Shown: one piece after another, positions 6,980 to 16,124 of the stretch
Numbering within the stretch: the first letter of the stretch is position 1
Layout of the letters: each line of letters starts with the position of its first letter
Program-made: the position numbers and the translations under genes
The notes under the pieces: model-generated
The model's input: only the letters and a program-made list of their open reading frames with translations
What the model was told of the DNA's origin: nothing
The model's database searches: none
Origin: Clostridiales bacterium
Lineage (GTDB): Bacteria > Bacillota > Clostridia > Mahellales > Mahellaceae
Direction of reading: 5' to 3'
DNA length: 35,268 nt
Assembly: GCA_030156435.1 (NCBI GenBank)
Contig: JASGMM010000017.1
Location: forward strand, 1-35,268

Positions 6980-9547
6980 ATGTTATGCGAGATATGCCAT
7001 GAGAGGCCTGCGACAATCCATAGAACGCGTATAGTAAACGGAGTCAGCGAATCCATACACATTTGCGAGCAGTGCGCATCGAGGACTTCTATAAACAAAC
7101 CGTCTTTTGGCTGGCGGAGTGACCTGGATTGGATAAGGGATTTTCTTCCGAGTTTTACGTTCTATCAAGACAAGGATCCGCTGCTTTCTTTTACAGAAGA
7201 TGCTACGGCTGTGCTGCAACAGGCTTATGAAGAGGCCAGGCAGCTTGGGCATAATTACTTGGGTACAGAACATTTGTTGCTGGCGTTGTTATCGCCCGAT
7301 GCCGGTATAGACGAATTCGTCGATCTTGATAAAAATACCGTTAGAAACGAGATAGAGCGTTTGGCCGGCAAAGGGTCTAAAGATGCCGGCAAGAATATAG
7401 AGATGACGCCCCATGCTAAGATGGCTCTGGAGGAGGCTTTGCGGGCAGCGCGTGAGATGGGCGATGAATTGGTCGAACCGGTGCATTTACTGCTTGGCAT
7501 AATAAGAGAAGGAGAAGGTTTAGGCGCCAGGCTGCTCAGGGATCACAATGTCACGGTCGAGAGCCTTATGCAGAAGATAGGAGGGAGCAAACCTTCCTCA
7601 AAGAGCGTTAAAAACAACAAATATCCTACTTTGCTCGAATTTGGACGTGATCTCACCCAGGAAGCACAGGAGGGCAAGCTGGACCCCGTCATAGGGCGCG
7701 AGGATGAGATAAAGCGCGTTATACGCATATTGTGTAGAAGGACTAAAAACAACCCCGTATTGATAGGCGACCCTGGCGTAGGTAAAACGGCAATAGTAGA
7801 AGGGCTTGCCCAGCGCATAGTTATGGGCGATGTACCGGAAAATCTCATTAATAAACGCGTGATCGCCCTGGACTTAGGCGGTATGATAGCTGGTACAAAG
7901 TATCGCGGCGAATTTGAGGAAAGGCTAAAGAAGGTTATGGATGAGATAAAGCAAGCCAGCGATGAAGTCATATTGTTTATAGATGAATTGCATACGATAT
8001 TGGGTGCCGGCGCGGCTGAAGGCGCCATGGATGCCGCCAATATGCTGAAACCGGCTTTAGCCAGGGGAGAGCTCCACTGCATAGGCGCCACCACAGTGGA
8101 AGAATACCGCAAATATATAGAAAAGGATGCGGCTTTGGAGAGGCGTTTCCAGCCGGTGTTGATAGGTGAGCCCACAGTGGAGCAAACCATAGAGATACTT
8201 CGAGGCTTAAAAGATAAATACGAAGCCCATCACAGGGTGACGATATCCGACGATGCCCTAGTTGCAGCGGCCACGCTGTCGCATCGCTACATCACCGACA
8301 GGTATCTGCCGGATAAAGCCATTGATTTGCTGGATGAGGCAGCGTCAGCGGTACATGTGGACTCTCTTTCTGAATCCGACAGCACTAAGACGCTGGAGAT
8401 TGAATTGGAGCGCGTGCGCAAGCTAAAAGAAGCTGCGGTAAAAAACGAGGAGTATGAGAAGGCGGCCCAGTATAGGCAGCAGGAAGAAGACTTGAAGCGC
8501 AAGTTTGAGGAGGCGCAAAAGCAGAGGCATTCTAAAAAAGATGAGAATCATACACCGACGGTCACCGCAGATGATGTGGCGGCTATAGTGGCTGCTTGGA
8601 CCGGCATACCGGCCAATCAGCTTGTGGAGGAAGAAGCGCAAAAACTGTTGCGCATGGAAGGTGAGCTGCATAAACGCGTCGTTGGCCAGGATGAGGCAGT
8701 GAAAGCGGTTTCGGAGGCAGTAAGGCGTGCGCGGACAGGTTTGAAGGATCCAAACAGGCCCATAGGCTCGTTTATATTCCTTGGCCCTACAGGGGTAGGA
8801 AAAACCGAGCTGGCCAGGGCGCTGGCGGAATTCCTGTTTGGCGACGAAGATGCCATGATACGCATAGATATGTCGGAATATATGGAAAAGCATACGGTGT
8901 CGCGCTTAATAGGGGCTCCGCCCGGATATGTGGGTCATGAAGAAGGCGGCCAATTGACCGAGGCGGTAAGGCGCAAACCGTACTCGGTTGTCTTGTTCGA
9001 CGAAATAGAAAAGGCTCATCCCGACGTATTCAATATATTGCTTCAGATACTGGATGATGGGCGTTTGACAGACAGCCACGGTAAAACCGTCGACTTCAAG
9101 AATACCGTTATAATAATGACTTCTAATATAGGAGCAAGATACTTCCAGGCCGGATATGGCAAGGAAGAATTGGAGAAACTCATACATGAAGAGCTCCAAA
9201 GGAATTTCCGGCCAGAATTCCTCAACAGGATAGACGAAATTATAATATTCCATGGCTTGGAAAAAGAACATATGAGAGCCATTGTGGACTTGATGTTAGA
9301 AAAGGTACGTCAACAATTGCGGGGTCAGGGCATGGAGCTTGAGGTGACCGATAAAGCCAAAGATTATATCGCCCAGGAAGGTTATGATCCACAATTTGGT
9401 GCTCGCCCGCTCAGACGGTTTATACGCAGGCAGCTTGAGAATGAAATTTCCAATATGATATTAAAAGGCGATTTTAAAGACGGCGATAAGATATTAGTAG
9501 ATCTAGATGAGGATAATAAGCTGGTGTTTACCGCGCAGAAGGCATAA
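6980..9547 (+). CDS. Zinc-finger Clp ATPase (ClpC/ClpE-like unfoldase)
   Basis: This 855-residue AAA+ unfoldase combines parts of ClpE and ClpC. A four-cysteine zinc finger opens it (Cys3, Cys6, Cys29, Cys32), as in ClpE and McsA. A full two-repeat Clp N domain follows at about 71-205, then AAA-1 with GDPGVGKT (263-270) and FIDELH, a short UVR-type coiled coil (about 474-510), and AAA-2 with GPTGVGKT (602-609) and LFDEIEKAH. ClpE lacks such a full N domain and ClpC lacks the finger. Between TSN (714-716) and FRPEF (743-747) only 26 residues remain; ClpC has about 37 there, including the VGF loop that docks ClpP. No such loop is visible, so it may work without ClpP, like ClpB. The ATG at 6980 is chosen over a GTG at 6971 that overlaps AGGAGG. 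It is probably heat-induced through CIRCE. Confidence 0.9.
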   Translation: MLCEICHERPATIHRTRIVNGVSESIHICEQCASRTSINKPSFGWRSDLDWIRDFLPSFTFYQDKDPLLSFTEDATAVLQQAYEEARQLGHNYLGTEHLLLALLSPDAGIDEFVDLDKNTVRNEIERLAGKGSKDAGKNIEMTPHAKMALEEALRAAREMGDELVEPVHLLLGIIREGEGLGARLLRDHNVTVESLMQKIGGSKPSSKSVKNNKYPTLLEFGRDLTQEAQEGKLDPVIGREDEIKRVIRILCRRTKNNPVLIGDPGVGKTAIVEGLAQRIVMGDVPENLINKRVIALDLGGMIAGTKYRGEFEERLKKVMDEIKQASDEVILFIDELHTILGAGAAEGAMDAANMLKPALARGELHCIGATTVEEYRKYIEKDAALERRFQPVLIGEPTVEQTIEILRGLKDKYEAHHRVTISDDALVAAATLSHRYITDRYLPDKAIDLLDEAASAVHVDSLSESDSTKTLEIELERVRKLKEAAVKNEEYEKAAQYRQQEEDLKRKFEEAQKQRHSKKDENHTPTVTADDVAAIVAAWTGIPANQLVEEEAQKLLRMEGELHKRVVGQDEAVKAVSEAVRRARTGLKDPNRPIGSFIFLGPTGVGKTELARALAEFLFGDEDAMIRIDMSEYMEKHTVSRLIGAPPGYVGHEEGGQLTEAVRRKPYSVVLFDEIEKAHPDVFNILLQILDDGRLTDSHGKTVDFKNTVIIMTSNIGARYFQAGYGKEELEKLIHEELQRNFRPEFLNRIDEIIIFHGLEKEHMRAIVDLMLEKVRQQLRGQGMELEVTDKAKDYIAQEGYDPQFGARPLRRFIRRQLENEISNMILKGDFKDGDKILVDLDEDNKLVFTAQKA

Positions 9548-9578
9548 AATAAAGCCCGGCAATGCCGGGCTTTATTTT
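9546..9578. terminator. Bidirectional terminator between clp and pckG
   Basis: A perfect 15-bp stem (AAAATAAAGCCCGGC with GCCGGGCTTTATTTT) has a three-base loop. It begins inside the clp stop codon and ends just before the converging pckG stop, with T-rich ends on both strands. Confidence 0.95.
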
Positions 9579-9579
9579 A

Positions 9580-11334
9580 TCAAAAACCGAAACGCTTTTT
9601 CAAAGCTTCATTTTGTCTGCGTATTTCTTGAGGCAGCCTGTCGCCGAATTTCTCCAGGAACTCGCTTTGGCTATTGACCTCATCGGCCCATACGTCTTTA
9701 TCTATATTGAGCAGTTCCTTCATAACATCCTGTGAGATATCCAGGCCTTCTAAATCTATTGCGCCTTCTTCAGGTACATAGCCTATAGGTGTTTCAATGG
9801 CTTTACCTTGGCCTTTGCAACGGTCTATTATCCATAGCAATGCTCTCAGATTCTCGCCGAATCCGGGCCATATGAAATTGCCCTCGCTATCGGTCCTGAA
9901 CCAGTTGACGTTGAATATCTTAGGTGGATTGGGTATGCGTTTCCCCATCTCCAGCCAATAGGCGAAATAATCGGCCATATTGTAACCGCAGAACGGGAGC
10001 ATGGCCATTGGGTCGCGGCGCACGACGCCTACTTGCCCTATGGCGGCTGCTGTGGTCTCGGAAGCCATAGTAGCTCCGACATATACGCCGTGATTCCAGT
10101 CAAACGATTGATATACCAGCGGCGCTACCCTGGCACGACGTCCACCGAATATTATGGCCGTCAGTGGCACGCCTTGGGGATTCTCCCACTCAGGCGATAT
10201 CGACGGGCACTGGCTGGCTGGTGCGGTGAAACGAGAATTCGGATGAGCGCCCTTCTCGCCACTTTCCGGTGTCCACGGATTACCTTTCCAATCTATGCCG
10301 CTCTTTGGCGGTTCGCCCATACCTTCCCACCATACGGTGCCTTCAGGCGTGAGCACGACATTGGTGAATATGGTATTCTTCTTTACGGTTTCCATGGCGT
10401 TGGGATTGCTCTTATAATTGGTACCGGGGGCTACGCCGAAGAAACCGGCTTCGGGATTGACAGCCCATAGCCTGCCGTCGGGGCCTACGCGGAGCCACGC
10501 TATATCGTCGCCCACCGTCCATACTTTATAGCCTTTTTTCTTAAATACTTCGGGCGGTACCAGCATGGCCAGATTGGTTTTGCCGCAGGCGCTGGGGAAT
10601 GCGCCGGCTATATAATCGACATGGCCTTCCGGATCCTCTATACCTACTATCATCATGTGCTCGGCCATCCAACCCTGTTGGCGGCCCATGAAACTGGCTA
10701 TCCTCAAGGCAAAACATTTTTTGCTAAGTATAACGTTGCCACCGTAACCAGAGTTAATGCTCCATATCGTATTATCCTCTGGGAAATGACAAATGTATCG
10801 CTCATTTGGATCCAGTGAGCCTTTTGAATGTAAACATTTTACAAAATCTGACGAATCTCCGAGTTGGTCCATAGCTACTTTACCCATGCGCGTCATTATG
10901 CGCATATTCAATACTACGTATATGCTGTCGGTTAATTCTACCCCGACCTTGCTGAAGGGCGAACCGACAGGACCCATGATATAAGGTACTACGTACATGG
11001 TACGGCCTTTCATGGAACCATCGAATAGTTTGCTTAATTTCTCATAAGTGGCTGCTGGGTCCATCCAATTATTGGTGGGGCCTGCGTCGTCTTTATTCCT
11101 GGTGCATATGAACGTGCGATCCTCTACACGAGCCACGTCGCTTACATCGGTTCTATGTAGGTAACAGCCCGGCAATTTCTCCTGATTTAATTCAATCAAT
11201 TCTCCTGTTGCCAAAGCCTGTTCAGTCAGACGCTCTTTTTCTTCTTCCGAGCCATCTACCCATACTATATTATCCGGCTTGGTTAATTTGGCCATCTCAT
11301 CTACCCATTGTGCTACAGCTTTGTTGTTATACAT
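9580..11334 (-). CDS. pckG: Phosphoenolpyruvate carboxykinase (GTP)
   Basis: This 584-residue cytoplasmic enzyme interconverts oxaloacetate plus GTP with PEP, CO2 and GDP, linking the C4 acids to gluconeogenesis or, in reverse, to fermentative CO2 fixation. It is the GTP-type family (ATP-type enzymes are about 530 residues and unrelated in detail). The kinase-1 P-loop lies at 246-253 with the family's reactive cysteine (PSACGKTN), the metal-binding GDDIAW at 275-280, substrate-binding SGYGGN at 196-201, and a C-terminal nucleotide-binding part with FGGRRA and NWFR. GGAAGGAG precedes the ATG. It is a single-gene unit with its own promoter and a shared terminator. GTP-type enzymes are less usual than ATP-type in Firmicutes. 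Confidence 0.97.
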   Translation of the reverse strand: MYNNKAVAQWVDEMAKLTKPDNIVWVDGSEEEKERLTEQALATGELIELNQEKLPGCYLHRTDVSDVARVEDRTFICTRNKDDAGPTNNWMDPAATYEKLSKLFDGSMKGRTMYVVPYIMGPVGSPFSKVGVELTDSIYVVLNMRIMTRMGKVAMDQLGDSSDFVKCLHSKGSLDPNERYICHFPEDNTIWSINSGYGGNVILSKKCFALRIASFMGRQQGWMAEHMMIVGIEDPEGHVDYIAGAFPSACGKTNLAMLVPPEVFKKKGYKVWTVGDDIAWLRVGPDGRLWAVNPEAGFFGVAPGTNYKSNPNAMETVKKNTIFTNVVLTPEGTVWWEGMGEPPKSGIDWKGNPWTPESGEKGAHPNSRFTAPASQCPSISPEWENPQGVPLTAIIFGGRRARVAPLVYQSFDWNHGVYVGATMASETTAAAIGQVGVVRRDPMAMLPFCGYNMADYFAYWLEMGKRIPNPPKIFNVNWFRTDSEGNFIWPGFGENLRALLWIIDRCKGQGKAIETPIGYVPEEGAIDLEGLDISQDVMKELLNIDKDVWADEVNSQSEFLEKFGDRLPQEIRRQNEALKKRFGF

Positions 11335-11372
11335 GCTTTTCTCCTTCCTTAAAGAACATATATGCTTTTATT

Positions 11373-11402
11373 ATTATAATCCTACAAATCTAATTATATC
11401 AA
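11373..11402 (-). promoter_or_regulatory. Likely promoter of pckG
   Basis: On the minus strand, TTGATA (11402-11397), an 18-base spacer and TATAAT (11378-11373) lie about 40 bases before the pckG start. Confidence 0.6.
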
Positions 11403-11615
11403 AAAAGTCTTGTAATTGAAAGTACTTTTTTAAAATTATGCATACAGCATATGTTAAAAATTAGACAATGCCGATTTTATCCGTAAAACTAATATCGATG
11501 TGTATAAATATGCAACATTTGAATTACACAGTTTCGCTTAGGGCTATTTGGCGAATAAATAGCAACATAAGATTGATGTATGATATAATAAACACAAAGA
11601 TATGGAAAACTACTG

Positions 11616-11644
11616 TTGACACGAACGTGTGTTTGCATTATAAT
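11616..11644 (+). promoter_or_regulatory. Consensus sigma-A promoter of the comK-like/recD2/comFC unit
   Basis: TTGACA (11616-11621), exactly 17 bases, then TATAAT (11639-11644) is a perfect consensus promoter. Transcription should begin near 11651, leaving a leader of about 40 bases. The upstream gene-free stretch from 11403 to 11615 shows only a small inverted repeat (GCTATTT/AAATAGC at 11543-11563). Confidence 0.9.
11622..11635. promoter_or_regulatory. Predicted LexA (SOS) box inside the promoter spacer
   Basis: CGAACGTGTGTTTG matches 13 of 14 positions of the Bacillus LexA/DinR consensus CGAACRNRYGTTYC; only the last base differs. It lies between the -35 and -10 boxes, where a bound repressor would block RNA polymerase. 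A perfect promoter with an operator in its spacer is typical of tightly repressed SOS genes. Confidence 0.7.
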
Positions 11645-11691
11645 TGTCTCAGGTTGATGGAAAAAATACCGGAAGGGGTGCCGAGCTTATT

Positions 11692-12288
11692 ATGATAGAC
11701 ATGGAAACGTTACTGGACAGAGGTATAGCGGCTGTAGTTCCGAAATACCAGCAGGGCAGCGGCAATGTGGTGGAAATTATAACATCCGATGGCTTGGCGG
11801 CATCATATCCACATACAGTACAGTGGGCGTTAAGGCATATAGCACAATATTATGGCATAGACCTTGAGGCTATAAAGGCCCATTATGCAAAAATGCTCAA
11901 TATTAAGCATAATTTGCCCATACCGATGGCTGTAGATGCTATATTTATGCCAGTCAAGGTACGCAAACCTGTTGTAGATGGCGATACTGCCTCAGGCTTC
12001 GTCAATATACTTCAGATAAATGATGTATGCCAGGATGATGAGGGCGTATATATAAAGTTTCGCTCGGGCCAGCGTCTCCGGGTGTTGCAATCAGTGAATA
12101 CTGTGCGCAACCATCTCAGGGATGCTACAGTTGTGCGTCAGGATTTTTTGCGTCGCTATATAGAACGGCGGGAAAAATCATCAATATTTCATGAGATGGA
12201 GGAACAATATAATATGCCGGCTACAAAGGGCGATATAGCCGTTATAGCGGACAGGCTTATGGCGCTCATGAATCGATTGGGCCAATGA
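11692..12288 (+). CDS. ComK-like protein (competence regulator family), tentative
   Basis: This 198-residue protein has the size and layout of ComK (192 residues in Bacillus), the DNA-binding activator of competence genes. From memory of the ComK sequence I can align YYGIDLEAIKAH (53-64) with FFGSSYAGRKAG, LPIPMAVDAIFMPV (75-88) with PPIMVDPSNQIFLFP, and IKFRSGQRLRVLQS (121-134) with VTFSNGKTMELPIS. The C-terminal ~50 residues are helical. Identity is low, so the assignment is tentative; an uncharacterised protein of similar fold is the alternative. The ATG at 11692 is chosen because upstream in-frame starts (TTG at 11644) fall inside the promoter. The spacing from AGGGGTG is a little long. 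It is the first gene before recD2 (12 bases) and comFC, which supports a DNA-uptake or DNA-repair role. Confidence 0.5.
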   Translation: MIDMETLLDRGIAAVVPKYQQGSGNVVEIITSDGLAASYPHTVQWALRHIAQYYGIDLEAIKAHYAKMLNIKHNLPIPMAVDAIFMPVKVRKPVVDGDTASGFVNILQINDVCQDDEGVYIKFRSGQRLRVLQSVNTVRNHLRDATVVRQDFLRRYIERREKSSIFHEMEEQYNMPATKGDIAVIADRLMALMNRLGQ

Positions 12289-12300
12289 GGTGAGTGCGAT

Positions 12301-14526
12301 ATGCAGGAGATAGAATGCAGGGCAGAGAATATAGTATATACCAATGAAGCCAATGGTTTTACGGTATTGGAAGCCCGCTGGGGTAAAAAGATAATGACAG
12401 CAGTGGGATATATGCCGTATGTGGCAGTGGGAGAGCAGCTTCTATTGCGTGGACAGTGGGTGCTGCATCCAGATTATGGGCAGCAGTTTAAGGTGGAATC
12501 GTACGAATCCTATAAGCCTACCGATTTGAAGGGTATAGAACGTTATTTGGCATCAGGTATGATAGCAGGGATAGGACCTTCTACCGCCAAAAAGCTGGTA
12601 CAGCATTTCGGCGAAAAAACGTTGGATATAATGCAGTGCGATCCCGATCGTTTAACCGAAATAGAAGGGATAGGCAAAAGCAAGGCTGAGAAGATAGCGG
12701 CATCTTTTGCCAAGCAGGCTGAATTAAGGCAGGTTATGGTATTCTTACAATCACATGGCATAACACCATCGTATGCGGTAAAGATCTATAATCAATACGG
12801 TACGGAGACACAGCGCATACTGTCCGAAAATCCATATAGGATGGCCGAGGATATATACGGTATAGGATTTAAGACAGCCGATCGTATGGCGCAAAGCCTC
12901 GGCATAGACCGCATGTCGCCATACAGGGTAGCGTGCGGCACGAAATACGTTCTGTCTCAGGCATCCAACGAGGGGCATACCTTTTTACCGCGTTCGCTGC
13001 TTATAGAGAGAGCTGTTGCTCTGCTGGAAGTGGATAACGATATGGTATCATCGGCATTGACGGCTTTGGCTATAAGCCGCGACATATTTTTCGAGCCCGA
13101 TCAAGAAGATACTAGGGTATACCTTGCACCATTTTATTATGCCGAGACCGGTGTGGCGGCCAAGCTCTACAGCTTGGCTAGCGGGGTAGATATATGTGAT
13201 GCGGCCGGTCTGGAAGAACGCCTAAAAGCCATACAAAAGGAACAGGGTATAATATTGGCCGAGCAGCAGCGCAAAGCTGTTATCACGGCACTGACCGAAG
13301 GTATAGTGGTGATAACAGGCGGACCAGGCACAGGCAAGACCACGGCTATAAACTGTATCATACGCCTTATGATGGAACAGGGGTTAAAAGTCGTGCTTAC
13401 CGCTCCTACTGGCAGAGCGGCTAAACGTATGACTCAGGCTACCGGTTACGATGCCATGACCATTCACAGGTTGTTGGAATATACATTTTCCGAAGACGAG
13501 GGTGACAGCTTTCAACGAAACGAAAAAAAGCCGTTGGAATGCGATGCTGTCATAGTCGATGAGGTATCTATGGTAGATATAATACTTATGCATAATCTTC
13601 TCAAGGCTATGCGATCCGGGATGCGCCTGGTGCTAGTTGGGGATGCCGATCAACTGCCTTCAGTGGGACCAGGCAATGTGCTCAGAGATATTATAGGAAG
13701 CGATATAATACCAGTTGTCAAATTGGAACAGGTTTTTAGGCAGGCTAGCCACAGCATGATAGTGACCAATGCACATAGGATCAATCATGGTCAGATGCCG
13801 TATATAAACGTTAAAGACGGTGATTTTTTCATGGAGGTTAAAGAAGGGCAGAATCAGATAATGCAAACTGTCATTCAGTTATGCACGCAGCGGTTGCCAT
13901 CTTATTATGGTTATGATCCATTAAAAGATATACAGGTACTATCGCCGATGAAAAAGGGAGTAGCAGGCGTATGGAATCTAAACGCTCAACTTCAGCAGCG
14001 GCTTAATCCACCGGCACCTCATAAACCCGAGAGATCCGTTAGCGAAATAATATTTCGGCTGGGCGATAGAGTGATGCAGATAAAGAACGATTATAATGTT
14101 CTTTGGCAGAAACGCGAAGGAGGAGAAGAAGGCCAGGGTGTATTCAACGGTGATGTCGGCTACATAGCTCATATAAACGATGAGGAACAATGCCTTACGG
14201 TGTTGTTCGACGATGACAAAGAGGTTGTTTATGATTTCGGCCAATTGGATGAGCTACAATTGGCCTATGCCATATCGGTGCACAAAAGCCAGGGCAGTGA
14301 ATTTCCGGTGGTGGTGATGCCCATAGTCAGTGGGCCCCCTATGCTCATGGCTAGAAATCTCCTTTACACTGCGGTGACCAGGGCTAAAGAGCTGGTGGTT
14401 TTAGTGGGCAGATCAGAGCATTTGCGGGGCATGATAAATAACGATTTTGTGGTACAGCGCTATTCGGGTCTTAAAGAGAGATTGTGTGCTGCGAAAGCAG
14501 CTGTAGCAGCGGCGGAGCGATTATGA
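12301..14526 (+). CDS. recD2: RecD2-type ATP-dependent DNA helicase (YrrC)
   Basis: This 741-residue protein is a complete RecD2 helicase, a 5'-to-3' DNA helicase that works without RecBC and is linked to recombination and replication-fork repair. The N-terminal OB-like part and helix-hairpin-helix region (GIGPSTAKKLV, IEGIGKSKAEKI) occupy about 1-200. Superfamily 1B motifs follow: Walker A GGPGTGKT at 340-347, TAPTGRAAKRM, IVDEVSMVD, GDADQLPSVGPG, LEQVFRQ, and the C-terminal VHKSQGSEF and LYTAVTRAK. GAGGTGAG precedes the ATG. It lies 12 bases after the ComK-like gene and its stop overlaps the comFC start (ATGA), so the genes are coupled. If the LexA box is real, this helicase is DNA-damage induced. 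Confidence 0.95.
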   Translation: MQEIECRAENIVYTNEANGFTVLEARWGKKIMTAVGYMPYVAVGEQLLLRGQWVLHPDYGQQFKVESYESYKPTDLKGIERYLASGMIAGIGPSTAKKLVQHFGEKTLDIMQCDPDRLTEIEGIGKSKAEKIAASFAKQAELRQVMVFLQSHGITPSYAVKIYNQYGTETQRILSENPYRMAEDIYGIGFKTADRMAQSLGIDRMSPYRVACGTKYVLSQASNEGHTFLPRSLLIERAVALLEVDNDMVSSALTALAISRDIFFEPDQEDTRVYLAPFYYAETGVAAKLYSLASGVDICDAAGLEERLKAIQKEQGIILAEQQRKAVITALTEGIVVITGGPGTGKTTAINCIIRLMMEQGLKVVLTAPTGRAAKRMTQATGYDAMTIHRLLEYTFSEDEGDSFQRNEKKPLECDAVIVDEVSMVDIILMHNLLKAMRSGMRLVLVGDADQLPSVGPGNVLRDIIGSDIIPVVKLEQVFRQASHSMIVTNAHRINHGQMPYINVKDGDFFMEVKEGQNQIMQTVIQLCTQRLPSYYGYDPLKDIQVLSPMKKGVAGVWNLNAQLQQRLNPPAPHKPERSVSEIIFRLGDRVMQIKNDYNVLWQKREGGEEGQGVFNGDVGYIAHINDEEQCLTVLFDDDKEVVYDFGQLDELQLAYAISVHKSQGSEFPVVVMPIVSGPPMLMARNLLYTAVTRAKELVVLVGRSEHLRGMINNDFVVQRYSGLKERLCAAKAAVAAAERL

Positions 14527-15254
14527 ACTGGCGGACGCTGATAGAAGATGTATGCGATATAATATATCCTCCGGCTAATAAGTGCATATTTTGCAATCAA
14601 GAGGGCAAGCTGATAGTGCCGTACAGCATATGTGAGCATTGTTGGGATACGCTGCCCTTTACAAAACCGCCGCTATGCGATATCTGCGGCAAACCCATAG
14701 ATAGCGCTAAGCTGCGTATATGCTGCGACTGCGCCAAATACAGCCGATCGTTTGTAAAAGCCGGTGCGGTTTTGGAGTATATGCCTTCAGTTCACGAAAC
14801 AATATACCGATATAAATACAAAGGCCATAGCGAATTGGCTAAACCGTTAGGCTTGCTTATGGCGCATGTCGCGAGCCGGATAGCCTGGCCGGATATGGAT
14901 GTATTGGTTCCGGTGCCGCTCCATTACGAGAGGCTTAGGCAGCGCGGATATAATCAGTCAGCGTTGCTGGCGCGATACATGGGCTATGAGCTTAATCTTC
15001 CTGTGTTGGACAAAGCATTGTACCGTTGCCGGGATACCAAGGCTCAGGCTACGCTGGATAGAGCTGAACGCCGTGCCAATATAGCTGGGGCCTTTGCGGT
15101 AAGTAATTTAAAATACACGGAAGGCAAAACGATTATGCTTATAGATGATATATTGACGACAGGAGCTACCGCCGATGCCTGCGCACAAGCGCTATTAGGA
15201 GGCGGAGCGAAGGCTGTTTATGTTTTTACATTAGCGACAGGCGTTTTAAAATAG
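14523..15254 (+). CDS. comFC: ComF family protein (ComFC), phosphoribosyltransferase-like
   Basis: This 243-residue protein is needed for natural transformation in Bacillus and relatives, probably helping handle incoming single-stranded DNA in the cytoplasm. Its N-terminal zinc region has paired cysteines (CIFC, CEHC, CDIC, CCDC). The C-terminal two thirds are a type I phosphoribosyltransferase fold with the PRPP loop MLIDDILTTGAT and the ComF segments LVPVPLHYERLRQRGYNQS. The ATG at 14523 overlaps the recD2 stop by four bases. The Bacillus partners ComFA (helicase) and ComFB are absent here, with RecD2 in the upstream position instead. The 3' end is followed by a structured repeat and then the flagellar genes. 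Confidence 0.92.
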   Translation: MNWRTLIEDVCDIIYPPANKCIFCNQEGKLIVPYSICEHCWDTLPFTKPPLCDICGKPIDSAKLRICCDCAKYSRSFVKAGAVLEYMPSVHETIYRYKYKGHSELAKPLGLLMAHVASRIAWPDMDVLVPVPLHYERLRQRGYNQSALLARYMGYELNLPVLDKALYRCRDTKAQATLDRAERRANIAGAFAVSNLKYTEGKTIMLIDDILTTGATADACAQALLGGGAKAVYVFTLATGVLK

Positions 15255-15255
15255 G

Positions 15256-15324
15256 GTGACTATTTAAGTATCATTATGCATAGGCTAATCAGTTACCAAG
15301 CCTGTGAGATACCTGAACAGTCAC
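15256..15324 (-). repeat. Structured intergenic repeat, copy B
   Basis: This 69-base element starts GTGACTATTTAAGTATC and ends in a near-reverse complement, GATACCTGAACAGTCAC (14 of 17 positions). An inner AGGCT/AGCCT pair surrounds a 12-base loop, so it can form a long cruciform or hairpin. Read on the minus strand its first ~35 bases match copy A at 6166. It begins one base after the comFC stop and ends 21 bases before yvyF, so it may also act as a terminator or mRNA processing site. Confidence 0.55.
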
Positions 15325-15345
15325 AAAATAGGAGGGAAAGAGTTT

Positions 15346-15753
15346 ATGGAACTGCGCAATTGCAGCCGGTGCGGCAAACTATTTGCATCCAATGGCGGAG
15401 CGCTTTGTCCTGCCTGCTTGGAAGAATTGGACGAACAGTATAAGGTTGTCAGAGAATACGTGTATACGCACCCTAAGGCTACTATACCCGAGGTTTCCGA
15501 TGCTACAGGGGTGGAGGAAAAAATTATATTTGAATTTTTGAGAGAAGGCCGATTAGAGCTTAAGGAGCCGGGACTGGGTTTGGAATGCGAGCGATGTGGC
15601 AAACCGATAACCACGGGCAGATTCTGTGCCAGTTGCTTAAAAGAGTTAGAACGAGGCTTAACTGATGGACTGGTGCCTAAAGTCGTCGCAAAAAAGACCA
15701 AGTCCGAGGATAAACTGTTTATAGCAGATAGGATAAATAAACGTAAAGAGTAA
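15346..15753 (+). CDS. yvyF: Flagellar operon protein YvyF (TIGR03826 type)
   Basis: This 135-residue protein has two small zinc-binding modules: CSRCGK with CPACLEE near residues 5-30, and CERCGK with CASCLKE near 80-105. Between them lies a helix-turn-helix-like segment (ATIPEVSDATGVEEKIIFEF, then LREGRLEL). This is the layout of YvyF, found between comF and flgM in Bacillus and many Clostridia. It is thought to influence flagellar or competence gene expression, but its molecular role is not settled. An in-frame upstream start at 15304 lies inside the repeat; the ATG at 15346 has GGAGGG about ten bases before it. A SigD promoter begins at its stop codon. Confidence 0.88.
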   Translation: MELRNCSRCGKLFASNGGALCPACLEELDEQYKVVREYVYTHPKATIPEVSDATGVEEKIIFEFLREGRLELKEPGLGLECERCGKPITTGRFCASCLKELERGLTDGLVPKVVAKKTKSEDKLFIADRINKRKE

Positions 15754-15778
15754 ATAAAAAATTATCTTATGCCGATAT
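15751..15778 (+). promoter_or_regulatory. SigD (sigma-28) promoter of flgM
   Basis: TAAA (15751-15754), 16 bases, then GCCGATAT (15771-15778) matches the Bacillus SigD consensus fully. The -35 box contains the yvyF stop codon. It lies 36 bases before flgM, so the anti-sigma factor gene and those after it can be driven by the sigma factor FlgM inhibits. Confidence 0.85.
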
Positions 15779-15814
15779 AAATAGTAAAGATAATCGTACA
15801 AAGAGGTGTTTAAC

Positions 15815-16108
15815 ATGCGTATAGAACCTGGCAATAATGCTCAGCGCATATGGCAGGTATATAAAAATCAGAAAATGTTGCTTGCTAAAGAGAAAGGTGT
15901 TCCCGATACGGCTAAGGACGATATGGCGCTATCCGATGAGGCGCGCTTGTTTAAAGATATAGCAGTTGCCGCTAAAGCAGCGCCGGATATACGCCAGGAT
16001 AAAGTGGAAAGCATAAAAAACGCTATAAACAGCGGTTTATATAATATCGATGCAGGTAAAATAGCCGAAGGCATAATAAGCGAGATCGGTTTTGACCAAA
16101 AAGCGTAG
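15815..16108 (+). CDS. flgM: Anti-sigma-28 factor FlgM
   Basis: This 97-residue protein should bind and hold SigD inactive until the flagellar hook is complete. The N-terminal half is the flexible, unstructured part (MRIEPGNNAQRIWQVYKNQ). The C-terminal half has the FlgM helix pattern LSDEARLFKDI, then DIRQDKVESIKNAINSGLYN, and KIAEGIISEI. The ATG at 15815 is nine bases downstream of a GTG that overlaps AGAGGTG and cannot be the start. A consensus SigD promoter lies upstream, giving the negative feedback loop known in Bacillus. flgN follows after 16 bases. Confidence 0.93.
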   Translation: MRIEPGNNAQRIWQVYKNQKMLLAKEKGVPDTAKDDMALSDEARLFKDIAVAAKAAPDIRQDKVESIKNAINSGLYNIDAGKIAEGIISEIGFDQKA

Positions 16109-16124
16109 ATAGGATGGTATAAAA

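Noticed and set aside
11543-11563. Inverted repeat GCTATTT/AAATAGC
   Set aside because: Seven-base arms in AT-rich DNA, far from any promoter box; too weak to call a site.
11468-11695. Short open frame upstream of the ComK-like gene
   Set aside because: It spans the consensus promoter and LexA box and has no ribosome site or recognisable product.
15761-15793. ATTATCTT/AAGATAAT inverted repeat near flgM, considered as a terminator
   Set aside because: The arms are AT-only-rich and it overlaps the SigD promoter, which explains the sequence better.
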